A stretch of 64,000 bases of DNA, from the NCBI RefSeq assembly GCF_011064285.1, contig NZ_CP049331.1, positions 2,418,001-2,482,000 of the forward strand. The letters are read 5' to 3'. This document shows, in pieces, positions 21,164-31,032 of this stretch; the first letter of the stretch is position 1, and every line of letters begins with the position of its first letter. The notes under the pieces were generated by a model. That model searched no databases. It saw only the letters and a list, made by a program, of their open reading frames with translations, and was not told the DNA's origin. The stretch is from Vibrio ziniensis. GTDB taxonomy: Bacteria; Pseudomonadota; Gammaproteobacteria; Enterobacterales; Vibrionaceae. The position numbers were made by a program, and so were the translations under genes.

Positions 21164-21544
21164 ATGTTTCCACACCTCAATGGCTTAGGAATCCAAGATC
21201 CTAGCCAGATAGAACGCTACTCTTTACGCCAAGAGGCGCAAAAAGATGTGTTAAAAATCTACTTTAAGAAGCAAAAAGGTGAATTATTCGCCAAAAGTGT
21301 AAAGTTTAAATACCCAAGGCAGAAAAAAAGCGTTTTGGTTGACAGTGGAAGTCATCAATATAAAGAGATCACAGAAATCAACCGCAACTTAACGTTGATT
21401 ATTGATGAACTCAACAAAATAACCCGACCAGAGACACCAGAAGAAATCGATGTAAAACAGAAGATTTTGAAAGATCTTCGCCACTTGGAGAAAGTGGTTG
21501 CAAGCAAGATAGCGGAAATCGAAGCAGACCTCGAAAAACTTTAG
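21164..21544 (+). CDS. yaeH: UPF0325 family protein YaeH
   Basis: This 126-residue soluble protein of unknown function is the clear counterpart of E. coli YaeH. Conserved stretches are [34 protein letters not shown], the LIIDELNKI segment and [20 protein letters not shown]. It is highly charged and probably helical at the C terminus. A GAGGT ribosome binding site lies seven bases before the ATG, and a strong terminator follows. The 160 bp between it and glnD are otherwise featureless. Confidence 0.9.
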   Translation: MFPHLNGLGIQDPSQIERYSLRQEAQKDVLKIYFKKQKGELFAKSVKFKYPRQKKSVLVDSGSHQYKEITEINRNLTLIIDELNKITRPETPEEIDVKQKILKDLRHLEKVVASKIAEIEADLEKL

Positions 21545-21583
21545 TGCTACGTAAGGCATTAGGTATCAAAGAAACGGTTAGAG

Positions 21584-21610
21584 AAAAGGTTCCCAAAGGG
21601 AACCTTTTTT
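21584..21610 (+). terminator. yaeH terminator
   Basis: AAAAGGTTCCC-aaa-GGGAACCTTTTTT is a textbook intrinsic terminator about 40 bases after the yaeH stop codon. Confidence 0.9.
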
Positions 21611-21628
21611 AGTTTTCAGATAATAATT

Positions 21629-21717
21629 CTCCCCCTTTTTAAGGGGGAGTTAGAGGGGGTAATGTTCCACAATAGTGAAAGAAACCCCACCCAGCCTCCC
21701 CTTCAAAAGGGGAGGAG
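21629..21717. repeat. Intergenic repeat with paired palindromic arms (copy 2)
   Basis: The left palindrome CTCCCCCTTtttAAGGGGGAG and the right palindrome CTCCCCTTcaaAAGGGGAG flank a spacer. The GAGGGGGT and ACCCCACCC flanks can also pair across it. The layout matches the more diverged copy at 3686-3789. It ends two bases from the pgpA stop codon and may also act as the 3' hairpin for pgpA. Confidence 0.75.
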
Positions 21718-21719
21718 CA

Positions 21720-22223
21720 TTAAATCCAGCCAGACCAATAACCCACAAGGCCAAGACTCACTGCGGACATCACACCAGCCACTAAATCATCAATCATAAT
21801 GCCTAGACCACCGTGAACACGTTTATCTAGCCAGCCAATCGGCCATGGTTTTACCATGTCAAAAAAGCGGAACAGAACAAAGCCCGTTAAGATCCATTTC
21901 CAATCAAAAACAGGCAGATTAAACAGTGGAACCACCAGCATAGTTATCCAAAAACCAGCAAACTCATCCCACACAATCGAACCATGGTCGTGCACTTTCA
22001 TGTCATCGGAAGTGATCTGACAAATTCTGATACCAACGATACTGGCAACAATCACAACAGCAACATACAGCCACAATGGCAGCTGCACCAACAACAAGTA
22101 GAATGGAACTGAGGCAAGAGTCCCCATAGTGCCCGGCACAACTGGCGATAACCCGCTACCAAAACCTGTTGCGAGTAGATGCCAAGGGTTACTCAATGAA
22201 ATTAATGATTTAGGGTTAGTCAT
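21720..22223 (-). CDS. pgpA: Phosphatidylglycerophosphatase A
   Basis: This inner-membrane enzyme dephosphorylates phosphatidylglycerophosphate. It has 167 residues with three or four membrane segments. Family motifs are GSGLSPVVPGTMGTLASVP, VWDEFAGFWITM, FRFFDMVKPWPIGWLDK and GLGIMIDDLVAGV. It overlaps thiL by four bases and is the last gene of the rib-nusB-thiL-pgpA run. Confidence 0.95.
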   Translation of the reverse strand: MTNPKSLISLSNPWHLLATGFGSGLSPVVPGTMGTLASVPFYLLLVQLPLWLYVAVVIVASIVGIRICQITSDDMKVHDHGSIVWDEFAGFWITMLVVPLFNLPVFDWKWILTGFVLFRFFDMVKPWPIGWLDKRVHGGLGIMIDDLVAGVMSAVSLGLVGYWSGWI

Positions 22224-23194
22224 ACGTCTGCCTTAAAATGATCGTATCCTTCCAGAGACCAATCTAGCTTTTTGCCTTTGTGGTGTAATTCAAATGTTCC
22301 AAGCGGTCGAATTTGTCCAATACAAGTCACTTTGGTTCCGGTATGCGAAAGAGCGCTCTCAAGAGAACCTTTATTGCGTTCTGGAACCGTAAAACATAGC
22401 TCATACTCTTCACCGCTAGTTAAAGCACATTGCTGCGCCGCTGAGATATCGCCCATAAACTGCAGTAACTCTTTGGAAATAGGTAGTAAGCTAGTATCGA
22501 TTGAAGCACCGACTTGTGAACGATTTAAGATATGTCTTAAGTCAGCAATAAGACCATCAGAAATATCAATCGCAGCAGATGCCAAATTGAGTAGCGCCTG
22601 CCCAGCCAATACTCTTGGATGAGAGATATAATGACGTTTTTCCAGCTCCAAAGCGAAAGGTTCATGTCTTTTCACATCATCAAGAACAACGCTTAACCCC
22701 GCTTTACTGTCACCTAGTTCGCCCGTGACGTAAACCCAGTCACCGACTTTTGCGCCAGAACGGGTAAGAGCTCGATTGTCCGGTACAAAGCCCTGAACAG
22801 TTAAGCTAATACTCAACGGTCCTTTGGTTGTATCACCGCCAATCAACTGAATATTGTAGTAGTTGGCGAGCTCGAAAAAGGCATCACAAAATGGCTTTAG
22901 CCAAGCCTCATCAATACTGGGTAACGTCAGCGCCATCGAAACCCATGCTGGTGTCGCACCCATTGCTGCCAAATCACTGATGTTTGAAGCCAATGCTTTA
23001 TGAGCAACCCACGCCGGATTAGCGTTCGCTAAGAAGTGAGTGCCTGCGACTAAGGTATCTGTACTGATGGCTATACGTACACCTTCTGGTGCTTTCACTA
23101 TCGCACAATCATCCCCGAGCGAAAGATGCACATCTTTGCGCTGAGTTTGACGAGCAGAAAAATATTTATCGATTAGGTTAAATTCACCAAACAT
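22220..23194 (-). CDS. thiL: Thiamine-monophosphate kinase
   Basis: It makes thiamine diphosphate from thiamine monophosphate and ATP. The start MFGEFNLIDKYF (324 residues) matches the E. coli N terminus. An ATG ten codons upstream would extend it without family similarity. Motifs include LGDDCAIV, the metal/ATP segment ISTDTLVAGTHFL, IGGDTTKGPLSISL and IDISDGLIADLRHI. It is separated from nusB by a terminator-like hairpin. Confidence 0.95.
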   Translation of the reverse strand: MFGEFNLIDKYFSARQTQRKDVHLSLGDDCAIVKAPEGVRIAISTDTLVAGTHFLANANPAWVAHKALASNISDLAAMGATPAWVSMALTLPSIDEAWLKPFCDAFFELANYYNIQLIGGDTTKGPLSISLTVQGFVPDNRALTRSGAKVGDWVYVTGELGDSKAGLSVVLDDVKRHEPFALELEKRHYISHPRVLAGQALLNLASAAIDISDGLIADLRHILNRSQVGASIDTSLLPISKELLQFMGDISAAQQCALTSGEEYELCFTVPERNKGSLESALSHTGTKVTCIGQIRPLGTFELHHKGKKLDWSLEGYDHFKADV

Positions 23195-23240
23195 TCGGTC
23201 ATTCCAATCCTGTCGAAAAGACATCTAATATTCACGATAT

Positions 23241-23267
23241 AAAAAAGGTCAGCAATTGCTGACCTTT
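23241..23267 (-). terminator. Terminator-like hairpin after nusB
   Basis: AAAGGTCAGC-AATT-GCTGACCTTT is followed on the minus strand by a T run. It lies between nusB and thiL and probably causes partial termination. Confidence 0.75.
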
Positions 23268-23282
23268 CTATACTAAATCGAA

Positions 23283-23753
23283 TTACGATTTTTTACGTAC
23301 GTGAGGCGCTGCTTTATCAAGCACACCGTTGACAAACTTATGGCTATCTTCCGCTGCGAATACTTTCGCTAGCTCAATCGCTTCATTGATAACCACTTTA
23401 TAAGGTACATCATCACGACGAGTCATCTCGTACATTGCAAGACGGAGCAGTGCTAGCTCCATCATGTCTAAGTCTTGCATTGGGCGAGAGACAAAAGGTC
23501 TTAGCTTGCTATCAAGTTCCGTGTGGTTAAGCACGACACCCGCTAAAAGGTCGCGGAAATACACAACGTCAGTTTCTGGAGCAGCTAGAGCTGGTTCAGA
23601 TGCGTGATGCTCTTCTTCATCATACTTACCGTTGGATAAAAATTGCTCCTCAATTGTTGCAACATTATCTTTAGTAATTTGCCACGAATAAATAGCTTGT
23701 AGCGCAAATTGACGTGCATTACGACGTGCGGCTGGTTTCACACTGGCCCCCAT
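23283..23753 (-). CDS. nusB: Transcription antitermination factor NusB
   Basis: With NusE/S10 it binds boxA RNA in rRNA operons. It has 156 residues, an all-helical fold with a basic N terminus ([16 protein letters not shown]). The C-terminal part [19 protein letters not shown] and [12 protein letters not shown] is characteristic. An acidic insertion ([17 protein letters not shown]) makes it longer than the 139 residues of E. coli NusB. It shares one base with ribH. Confidence 0.96.
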   Translation of the reverse strand: MGASVKPAARRNARQFALQAIYSWQITKDNVATIEEQFLSNGKYDEEEHHASEPALAAPETDVVYFRDLLAGVVLNHTELDSKLRPFVSRPMQDLDMMELALLRLAMYEMTRRDDVPYKVVINEAIELAKVFAAEDSHKFVNGVLDKAAPHVRKKS

Positions 23754-24223
23754 TAGGAATCTATTTCAGAAAGAACGTTAATCATCTCAAGTGCGCTTAG
23801 TGCAGCTTCTGCACCCTTATTACCAGCCTTGGTTCCTGCGCGTTCAATAGCTTGATCGATTGTATCAACAGTTAGGACACCAAATGCTACTGGAATGCTG
23901 AATTCCATAGACACTTGCGCCAAACCTTTATTCATTTCACTACAAACATAGTCAAAGTGTGGTGTACCACCACGGATCACTGAGCCTAGAGAAACGATAG
24001 CGTCAAATTTACCTGTTTTTGCTACACGTTGTGCAGTCAATGGTAGTTCTACTGCACCAGGGCAACGAACAACGGTAATGTTATCGTCACTCACCTGTCC
24101 GTGACGCTTTAAAGTGTCGATGGCACCAGACAATAGACTCTCGTTAATAAAACTGTTGAAACGAGAAATCACAATCGCAACTTTTGCATTTGGTGCTGGG
24201 AAACCACCTTCTATCACTTTCAT
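23753..24223 (-). CDS. ribH: 6,7-dimethyl-8-ribityllumazine synthase
   Basis: It is the penultimate step of riboflavin synthesis and forms icosahedral shells in many bacteria. It has 156 residues. Active-site segments are [44 protein letters not shown] and [21 protein letters not shown] weak inverted repeat (AACCCG/CGGGTT, 24367-24394) lies in the 215-bp gap after ribBX. Confidence 0.97.
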   Translation of the reverse strand: MKVIEGGFPAPNAKVAIVISRFNSFINESLLSGAIDTLKRHGQVSDDNITVVRCPGAVELPLTAQRVAKTGKFDAIVSLGSVIRGGTPHFDYVCSEMNKGLAQVSMEFSIPVAFGVLTVDTIDQAIERAGTKAGNKGAEAALSALEMINVLSEIDS

Positions 24224-24438
24224 AAGCTTTCCTTTAACTCTGGTTCATCAAGTGAGAATCGCCGGATTCTAGCATAAGTTTGTGAGCTATATCTAATGGA
24301 AATTGGCTCGCTTAGTTTCGAATAACCAACATTCAATCACTTGAAATAAATACTCTGATGAATTTTAACCCGCAATAGAAAGCTAGTACGGGTTTATTTT
24401 AATGTGTAGCCGTTGATTTGTTCGTAAACGTATTCAAC

Positions 24439-25548
24439 CTACTCGCAAACATACTCAACCACGTTTAGACCAAAGCCGCCTAACGCGTGGTATTTTTTAC
24501 TTGGAGACGAAAGCAAACGCATATCACTAACACCTAAGTCTGCAAGAATTTGTGAACCCACACCTACACGGCGTGAAGTACCCTGTTTCTTCGCCATTGC
24601 AGGCGCATCGCCACTGTCTTGCTGTTCAAATGTTTTGATGCGGTGAACCAGTAAATCACTAGACTCTTCGTTGCCTAAAATCACCAACACACCGCCTTCT
24701 TCGGCGATACGTTGCATTGCACTTTGCAAAGTCCAACTACGATCAGAACTTCTGTTGCTGTGAAGAATATCAGTGAAGGTATCTTGTAGGTGTACGCGAA
24801 CTAACGGTGCGCTCTCAGTCAAATCACCTTTCTGCATCGCAAAGTGCACTTGATTATCAATGATGTCACGGTAAGTAACCAGTTCAAACTCACCATATTC
24901 GGTTGGCAATTTACACTTGGCGACACGTTCAATCGTAGTTTCGGTGTTGTTGCGGTACTCAATGAGAGCGGCAATTGTACCAAGTTTGATATCGTGCTTC
25001 TCAGCAAAGATTTCTAAGTCAGGACGACGAGCCATGCTGCCGTCTTCTTTTAGAATTTCAACAATGACCGATGCAGGTTCTAAACCTGCAAGACGAGCCA
25101 AATCACAACCCGCTTCCGTATGACCAGCGCGAACTAATACACCGCCATCTTGAGCGGTTAACGGGAAAATATGCCCCGGCTGAACCAAATCCGACGCTTT
25201 TGCACCTTTTGCCACTGCTGCTTGAACCGTACGCGAACGGTCTGCGGCTGAAATACCCGTAGTCACTCCTTCAGCTGCTTCAATTGATACCGTGAAAGCT
25301 GTGCTGTACTGAGCGTTATTGTCTTGCACCATGGGTGGCAAGCCCAATGTTTCACAACGTTCTTTGGTCATAGTAAGGCAAATCAAGCCTCGACCGTGCG
25401 TCGCCATGAAGTTAATTGCTTCAGGAGTAATATGTTCCGCTGCGATGATCATATCACCTTCGTTTTCGCGGTCTTCGTCATCCATTAGGATAACCATCTT
25501 ACCAAGGCGAATATCTTCAATAATTTCTTGAGGCGTACTAATTGGCAT
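24439..25548 (-). CDS. ribB: 3,4-dihydroxy-2-butanone-4-phosphate synthase fused to a degenerate GTP cyclohydrolase II domain (RibBX type)
   Basis: The N-terminal half (about residues 1-200) is an intact DHBP synthase with [20 protein letters not shown] and [11 protein letters not shown]. The C-terminal half is related to RibA but lacks its zinc and catalytic residues. Where RibA has the Cys-rich LTGDALFSLRCDCG, this protein has [17 protein letters not shown]. The arginine/glycine motif RQEGRNIGL is also gone. It should therefore make DHBP but not open GTP. Such proteins are known as RibBX. A separate ribA must lie elsewhere in the genome. Confidence 0.93.
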   Translation of the reverse strand: MPISTPQEIIEDIRLGKMVILMDDEDRENEGDMIIAAEHITPEAINFMATHGRGLICLTMTKERCETLGLPPMVQDNNAQYSTAFTVSIEAAEGVTTGISAADRSRTVQAAVAKGAKASDLVQPGHIFPLTAQDGGVLVRAGHTEAGCDLARLAGLEPASVIVEILKEDGSMARRPDLEIFAEKHDIKLGTIAALIEYRNNTETTIERVAKCKLPTEYGEFELVTYRDIIDNQVHFAMQKGDLTESAPLVRVHLQDTFTDILHSNRSSDRSWTLQSAMQRIAEEGGVLVILGNEESSDLLVHRIKTFEQQDSGDAPAMAKKQGTSRRVGVGSQILADLGVSDMRLLSSPSKKYHALGGFGLNVVEYVCE

Positions 25549-25613
25549 CGTTTTTTTGTCCTATTGTTAGCCGCTTATGCATGTTCCATTTAAGTAATTC
25601 AATGGAAGCAGAG

Positions 25614-26270
25614 TTAAGCAAATCCGTTCTGTTGCAGAAATTCCATCGTTAATCGAGATTCAGATGATTTAGACTGCTCTCGACCTTGTAGCAAACGCTC
25701 CAAATAGCGCGCTAACACATCCACTTCCAAATTCACTTTGCGACCGACTTGGAATGAATCAATCGTTGTTTCCTGAGTGGTGTGGGGAACAATGGTTAAT
25801 TTAAAAGAATTTTTACGTAGGTCATTGACAGTTAGACTAATACCATCAACGGTAATTGAGCCTTTCTCTGCAACGTATTTATTCAGTTCTTCAGGCAGTT
25901 CAACCCAAAATTCGATAGCTCGACCAACGATGTTGCGTTCAACAATCTCGCCGACACCATCAACGTGACCAGAAACAATGTGCCCACCAAAACGTGTCGT
26001 CGGTAGCATGGCTTTTTCTAAGTTCACTTTATCGCCAGCTTTATAACTGGCAAAACCGGATTTATTTAAGGTTTCTAATGACAAATCAGCACTATAGCTC
26101 GAGTCATTAAAAGCAACCACTGTCAGGCATACGCCATTGGTCGCGATACTGTCGCCCAATTTAACATCTGACATATCCAGCTTACCGACATTCACAGTAA
26201 TAGTGACATCTTCGCCTTTAGGTGTGATTGCGGTAAGTTGGCCGACCGCTTCGACTATTCCAGTAAACAT
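25614..26270 (-). CDS. ribE: Riboflavin synthase alpha chain
   Basis: It dismutates two lumazines to riboflavin. It has 218 residues and two similar lumazine-binding repeats, beginning MFTGIVEAVGQL and GGHIVSGHVDGVGEIV. Each has a TxxGxSLTV-like segment (SIATNGVCLTVV, SITVDGISLTVN). It lies five bases after ribD. Some species name it ribC. Confidence 0.96.
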   Translation of the reverse strand: MFTGIVEAVGQLTAITPKGEDVTITVNVGKLDMSDVKLGDSIATNGVCLTVVAFNDSSYSADLSLETLNKSGFASYKAGDKVNLEKAMLPTTRFGGHIVSGHVDGVGEIVERNIVGRAIEFWVELPEELNKYVAEKGSITVDGISLTVNDLRKNSFKLTIVPHTTQETTIDSFQVGRKVNLEVDVLARYLERLLQGREQSKSSESRLTMEFLQQNGFA

Positions 26271-26274
26271 AGTG

Positions 26275-27399
26275 TTAATCTTTTCTTTTTAAGTCAGTGG
26301 GTTTTGGTATAGCAACAATGCGGATGTCAGAACCAACCAGTCGACACTCTTTTATTTCGAGATCCATGACTTGCTGCATGTCGGTTAGACCCAGAGCACC
26401 AAACAGACCTCGACCATCACTTCCCATTATTTTAGGTGCCAAATACAAAACTAGCTCATCGACCAACTGCTCTTGCAGCAGAGATTTCGCCAATGTTGCA
26501 CCTGCCTCAACCCAAATATGGTTGATATTGTGTGTCTTGGCTAATGTTGCCAAAGTTTGGCGCATATCTAACTGACCATGAGCATTCACTTCAACCGTTA
26601 CGTCAGCATTTTCATCACTGACTCGTATTACTGGCGAAGGAGATGCATAAAGCGCCAACTGAGAATGCAGTTTATTCTGTCTGTCTAAAATGACGCGAAC
26701 AGGCTGACGTAGTTCGGTTTCCGGATACACATCTTTGATACTTGCAGGAAGCTCATTCCAACGAACGGTTAAGGATGCATTGTCATCAATAACCGTTTGA
26801 CTGGTAGACAAAATAGCCCCCGCTTGCGCGCGGTAATGCTGCACATTTTGCCGAGCTTGTTGAGAGGTAATCCATTGGCTTTTGCCATTCGATAACGCGG
26901 TTTGTCCATCGATACTGGAGGCCATTTTCAATTGAACGAACGGAACTCCCGTTTGCATACGCTTGATAAACGCAGGGTTCAAGGCTTTAGCATCAGCTTC
27001 AAGTAAACCTACCTCGACCTCAATTCCCGCTTCTCGCAACATTTGAATACCGCGCCCTGAGACCTGAGGATTCGGATCTTGCATTGCGCAAATGACTTTA
27101 GATACACCCGCTTTTATCAAACCTTCCGCACATGGAGGTGTACGACCGTAATGAGAGCAAGGCTCTAAAGTAACATAAGCAGTGGCACCACGAGATCGCT
27201 CACCTGCCATACGCAAAGCATGAACTTCAGCATGAGGTTCACCCGCTCGGTAATGGAAACCTTCCCCCAAGATGGTGTCACCTTGAGTGATCACACAACC
27301 AACATTGGGATTAGGCGCAGTGGTAAAACGACCTTTTTGAGCAAGCTTTATCGCTCGCGTCATCATTTGGTGATCAAAAGGGGTAAACATCGTCATCAT
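26275..27399 (-). CDS. ribD: Bifunctional riboflavin deaminase/reductase RibD
   Basis: It deaminates and then reduces the product of GTP cyclohydrolase II. It has 374 residues. The N-terminal deaminase carries its zinc site in PHAEVHAL and LEPCSHYGRTPPC. The C-terminal reductase has LKMASSIDGQTALSNGKSQW and the IWVEAGATLAKSLL segment. Three ATGs within the first four codons make the exact start uncertain. It follows nrdR by 33 bases. Confidence 0.96.
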   Translation of the reverse strand: MMTMFTPFDHQMMTRAIKLAQKGRFTTAPNPNVGCVITQGDTILGEGFHYRAGEPHAEVHALRMAGERSRGATAYVTLEPCSHYGRTPPCAEGLIKAGVSKVICAMQDPNPQVSGRGIQMLREAGIEVEVGLLEADAKALNPAFIKRMQTGVPFVQLKMASSIDGQTALSNGKSQWITSQQARQNVQHYRAQAGAILSTSQTVIDDNASLTVRWNELPASIKDVYPETELRQPVRVILDRQNKLHSQLALYASPSPVIRVSDENADVTVEVNAHGQLDMRQTLATLAKTHNINHIWVEAGATLAKSLLQEQLVDELVLYLAPKIMGSDGRGLFGALGLTDMQQVMDLEIKECRLVGSDIRIVAIPKPTDLKRKD

Positions 27400-27432
27400 C
27401 TATTCGTAATCAGGTAAATTCGTAAACTGTTG

Positions 27433-27882
27433 CTAGTCTTCCAGCTTGGCAATTTCTTCACCAAACTCACGTACATCTTCAAAGCTACGATAAACCGAAG
27501 CAAAGCGAATATAAGCCACTTTATCTAACTCTTTTAGCGCATCCATAACGAGGTTACCAATCAGTTGACTTGGTACTTCTCGCTCACCAGTCGCTCTCAG
27601 TTTCGACTTAATAGTACTGATCGCAAGCTCAATAGAATCTGCGCTTACAGGACGTTTTTCCAATGCACGTTGTAAGCCACCAATCATTTTGTCTTCATCA
27701 AACGGTTCGCGATTGCCATTAGATTTAATCACTCTTGGCATCACTAATTCGGCAGTCTCAAACGTAGTAAAACGTTCGCTGCAAGCAAGACATTGGCGGC
27801 GGCGGCGAACTTGGTGTCCATCAGCCACAAGACGGGAATCGATTACTTTCGTATCGTTTTCAGAACAAAAAGGACAATGCAT
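27433..27882 (-). CDS. nrdR: Transcriptional repressor NrdR
   Basis: This ATP/dATP-sensing repressor of ribonucleotide reductase genes has 149 residues. The N-terminal zinc ribbon is CPFC...[12 protein letters not shown]. The ATP-cone domain starts near [20 protein letters not shown]. It is the first gene of the rib cluster, the common proteobacterial layout. Confidence 0.97.
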   Translation of the reverse strand: MHCPFCSENDTKVIDSRLVADGHQVRRRRQCLACSERFTTFETAELVMPRVIKSNGNREPFDEDKMIGGLQRALEKRPVSADSIELAISTIKSKLRATGEREVPSQLIGNLVMDALKELDKVAYIRFASVYRSFEDVREFGEEIAKLED

Positions 27883-27936
27883 ACCACCTCCATAGTAAGA
27901 ACATCAGTTTACAGGATTCACTAATATTAAGAAAAC

Positions 27937-27958
27937 AAAAAGGGGCGTCATACGCCCC
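27937..27958 (-). terminator. proA terminator
   Basis: GGGGCGT-atg-ACGCCCC is followed on the minus strand by TTTTT. It lies about 60 bases after the proA stop codon and before nrdR. Confidence 0.85.
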
Positions 27959-28015
27959 ATTTCAATCGATTAATTGCTTAAATTACAGCATATAACTTAT
28001 GTTCGACACGAGTAA

Positions 28016-29266
28016 TTAAGTTCGAGATAAGTAATTCGCCTTACCTACCCATTTGTAACTGGTGAGCTCTTCTAACCCCATTGGACCACGGGCATGCAGT
28101 TTCTGAGTCGATACCGCAACTTCCGCCCCCAATCCGAATTGAGCACCGTCAGTAAAACGCGTTGACGCATTAACATAAACAGCAGCTGAACCTGCGGTAT
28201 TGATGAATTTCTCGGCGTTAAACAGATCGTTTGTCATAATGGCATCTGAATGGCTAGCATTGTGTTCACGCATATGGTCAATCGCTTCATCCACGTTTTG
28301 CACCACTTTTACACCTAGGGTGTAACTTAGCCATTCAGTATCAAAGTCACCATCTTGAGCATCACGAATATTATTCGCGGTCTGCATTAATGCTTTCGCT
28401 TTCGGCTCCGCGACAAATGTGACTTTATCATTAAGTTTTGCGATCAGTTTTTCCAACAAAGGCTGAGCAATGTCCTGATGAACCAAAAGCGTATCAAGCG
28501 CATTACATGCAGATGGTCGCTGAACTTTTGCATTTTCAATCACATCTACGGTTTTGTCTAAATCTGCGCTTAGGTCAACATAGATATGGCTGATACCAAA
28601 ACCACCGATAATGACTGGGATAGTGCTGTTTTCTTTACACATTTTGTGCAAACCAGCCCCACCACGAGGAATGATCATATCCACGTAATCATCCAGTTTG
28701 AGTAACTGAGAAACCAATTCGCGATCCGGTTTTTCAATGTACTGTACCGAAGCAGCTGGCAGTTGCGCTTTTTGCAAAGCAGATTGGATGACTTTCACCA
28801 ATTCCATATTGGAGAAAAAGGTTTCTTTACCGCCACGCAGTATGGAGGCATTACCCGTTTTGAGACACAAAGCGGCGATATCGATAGTCACGTTTGGTCG
28901 CGCTTCGTAGATTACACCAACCACACCAAGTGGCACTCGACGACGAGATAGTGACATCCCATTTTCCAGTACCTTACTGTCTATCTCACTGCCTACAGGG
29001 TCATTTAAACTAATCACATTACGGACATCGTTAGCGATCCCCGCTAAACGTTCTTTGTTCAGTAGCAGACGATCAAGTAATGCTTCGGATAAACCCGCGT
29101 CACGGCCGAGTTCAATATCTTTAGCATTTGCGCTTAAAATGACATCCGCATTAGCTTCAAGCTCATCAGCAATAATAGATAGTGCTTGGTTTTTCTGAGC
29201 AGTTGTAGCGGTAGCCAGTTGAAAAGCCGCGTCTTTCGCCGCCTTTCCCATAATTGTTAAATCCAT
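28016..29266 (-). CDS. proA: Gamma-glutamyl phosphate reductase
   Basis: It is the second step of proline synthesis and reduces glutamyl phosphate to the semialdehyde. It has 416 residues of the aldehyde-dehydrogenase fold. Conserved features are [32 protein letters not shown] and the catalytic cysteine in [15 protein letters not shown]. The C-terminal [20 protein letters not shown] is typical. It lies 13 bases after proB. Confidence 0.97.
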   Translation of the reverse strand: MDLTIMGKAAKDAAFQLATATTAQKNQALSIIADELEANADVILSANAKDIELGRDAGLSEALLDRLLLNKERLAGIANDVRNVISLNDPVGSEIDSKVLENGMSLSRRRVPLGVVGVIYEARPNVTIDIAALCLKTGNASILRGGKETFFSNMELVKVIQSALQKAQLPAASVQYIEKPDRELVSQLLKLDDYVDMIIPRGGAGLHKMCKENSTIPVIIGGFGISHIYVDLSADLDKTVDVIENAKVQRPSACNALDTLLVHQDIAQPLLEKLIAKLNDKVTFVAEPKAKALMQTANNIRDAQDGDFDTEWLSYTLGVKVVQNVDEAIDHMREHNASHSDAIMTNDLFNAEKFINTAGSAAVYVNASTRFTDGAQFGLGAEVAVSTQKLHARGPMGLEELTSYKWVGKANYLSRT

Positions 29267-29279
29267 GCCTATCCTCGAT

Positions 29280-30413
29280 TTATTCTTGGATCACGACCAT
29301 ATCATCTCGGTGCACGACTTCTGAGCCGTAATCATAACCAAGAATGTCGATAATCATTTTACTGTGCTTGCCTGCAATCTTTGCCAAATCTGTATTTGAA
29401 TATGCAGCTATACCACGCGCCACCAACTTTCCGGCTTTATCGGTCACTCGAACAACTTCGCCACGAGAAAACTGTCCGCGAACACTCACCACACCTTTGG
29501 CAAGCAAACTACTGCCTTTCTCATTTACCGCATTTACCGCGCCGTCATCGATGATGATATCACCAGAAGCAGACGGCCCCGCTAAAATCCAACGTTTGCG
29601 ATTCTCTAAAGACTCTTCTAATGGTAAGAAGCGAGTACCTTGCGGCATATCACTCAGTGAATCAAAAATGACGTTTTCACCACGGCCAGCAGCAATAATC
29701 ACTTCAATACCTGCTCGGCGAGCAATATCGGCGGCTTGAAGTTTGGTTGCCATACCACCCGTGCCTAATGTCGTACCACTACCACCAGCGATTTTACGCA
29801 AGGTATCATCAATGGTTTTGACTTCTTTGATCAGCTCCGCATTAGGATCTTTGCGAGGGTCCGCAGTAAACAGACCTTTTTGATCGGTCAGAAGCAGAAG
29901 CTTATCCGCTCCACACAAAATTCCTACAAGGGCAGACAGGTTGTCATTATCCCCCACTTTGATTTCGCTAGTTGCAACTGCATCATTTTCATTAACCACG
30001 GGAATAATGCCGTGTTCAACCAAAGCATTAATGGTATCGCGAGCATTTAAGAAGCGCTCACGATCTTCAAGATCGGCGCGGGTTAACAACATTTGGCCAA
30101 TTTTGATACCGTAAATAGCAAACAGAGATTCCCAAACTTGAATCAGCTGACTTTGACCAACTGCTGCAAGCAACTGTTTGCTCGACATTGCGTTGGGCAG
30201 TGCGGGGTAACCTAAATGTTCACGGCCTGCTGCAATTGCACCTGAAGATACAATTACCACTGAATGGCCTTGCTTTTTCAGTTCTGCACACTGGCGAGCA
30301 AGCTCAACCATATGGGCTCTATCAAGAGCGAGTGTGCCACCGGTAAGAACACTGGTTCCTAATTTCACAACGACAGTTTGCGCTGTAGTTCCGCTTTGCT
30401 GGTTCGTTTTCAT
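29280..30413 (-). CDS. proB: Glutamate 5-kinase
   Basis: It is the first, proline-feedback-inhibited step of proline synthesis. The start [20 protein letters not shown] (377 residues) has a GAAGAAGG ribosome binding site just upstream. The longer reading frame of 33 extra codons overlaps the crl terminator and is not supported. The kinase core has [18 protein letters not shown] and NENDAV. A C-terminal PUA domain (about residues 275-377) carries [20 protein letters not shown]. Confidence 0.96.
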   Translation of the reverse strand: MKTNQQSGTTAQTVVVKLGTSVLTGGTLALDRAHMVELARQCAELKKQGHSVVIVSSGAIAAGREHLGYPALPNAMSSKQLLAAVGQSQLIQVWESLFAIYGIKIGQMLLTRADLEDRERFLNARDTINALVEHGIIPVVNENDAVATSEIKVGDNDNLSALVGILCGADKLLLLTDQKGLFTADPRKDPNAELIKEVKTIDDTLRKIAGGSGTTLGTGGMATKLQAADIARRAGIEVIIAAGRGENVIFDSLSDMPQGTRFLPLEESLENRKRWILAGPSASGDIIIDDGAVNAVNEKGSSLLAKGVVSVRGQFSRGEVVRVTDKAGKLVARGIAAYSNTDLAKIAGKHSKMIIDILGYDYGSEVVHRDDMVVIQE

Positions 30414-30483
30414 GCCTTCTTCTTCAAATTGAAAACAGTTAAGAGAAGATGTTTTAGCAATCAACTGCGTTAAGCACAAGAAG

Positions 30484-30508
30484 AAAAAGGTGCTAAATAG
30501 CACCTTTT
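30484..30508 (-). terminator. crl terminator
   Basis: AAAGGTGCT and AGCACCTTT form a 9-bp stem followed on the minus strand by TTTTT. It lies about 30 bases after the crl stop codon and upstream of proB. Confidence 0.85.
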
Positions 30509-30536
30509 GCATTCAGTAACATTCAAATAGCTAAAA

Positions 30537-30926
30537 TCATACAAATTCTACTGACTCTTCGTGCATAGAAAGTGATAAACCAAAACGTTCATCTAATGTT
30601 TGCTTTAGCTTCTGATGAAACTCTTCTCTATTTTGTATAACCTCAGACAACGCTGACTCTGGAATCGCTTTCGCTTCCCATTCGCCCGCTAAGTTATAAC
30701 GGCCTGATTGATATTTTGCCTCATATCCAGATTCAGTTTCATCGAGCTCCATCCACCAGCCCCAAAACTCACGTTTCTCTGGCGTTTTTCTGTCATCCAC
30801 ACAGGCGGCTAAACAATCAAACAAATAGCTACCTTCTTTACATTTTCCTTCACGTAAATAAGGGCCTATTGCTTTAAAAGCAGATAACAAACGGTAGTGC
30901 GTCGGATTTTTCGTCCCTTCTGGCAT
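30537..30926 (-). CDS. crl: Sigma factor-binding protein Crl
   Basis: It binds RpoS and favours formation of RpoS-RNA polymerase in stationary phase. The start MPEGTKNPTHYRLL (129 residues) was chosen because GGAG lies seven bases upstream. An ATG six codons earlier is possible. Family features include FKAIGPYLREGKC, FDCLAACVDD and REFWGWWMELDETESGYEAK. Its place between frsA and proBA is the classical one. Confidence 0.93.
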   Translation of the reverse strand: MPEGTKNPTHYRLLSAFKAIGPYLREGKCKEGSYLFDCLAACVDDRKTPEKREFWGWWMELDETESGYEAKYQSGRYNLAGEWEAKAIPESALSEVIQNREEFHQKLKQTLDERFGLSLSMHEESVEFV

Positions 30927-31032
30927 AGGATTCTCCATTTCCATATATAAGAATAAATATCACTACTATTTATATGCCTTAAAAGTCATATAAATAACGC
31001 AAATATCACTCTTAACTAATTTAGGAAAAATG

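Noticed and set aside
25549-25613. Possible FMN riboswitch before ribBX
   Set aside because: The gap is only 65 bp and none of the RFN-element conserved segments is visible. The vibrio FMN riboswitch is usually at another locus.
30414-30512. N-terminal extension of proB by 33 codons or a proBA leader peptide
   Set aside because: The extension overlaps the crl terminator, has a hydrophobic unrelated sequence and no ribosome binding site. No proline-rich leader is present.
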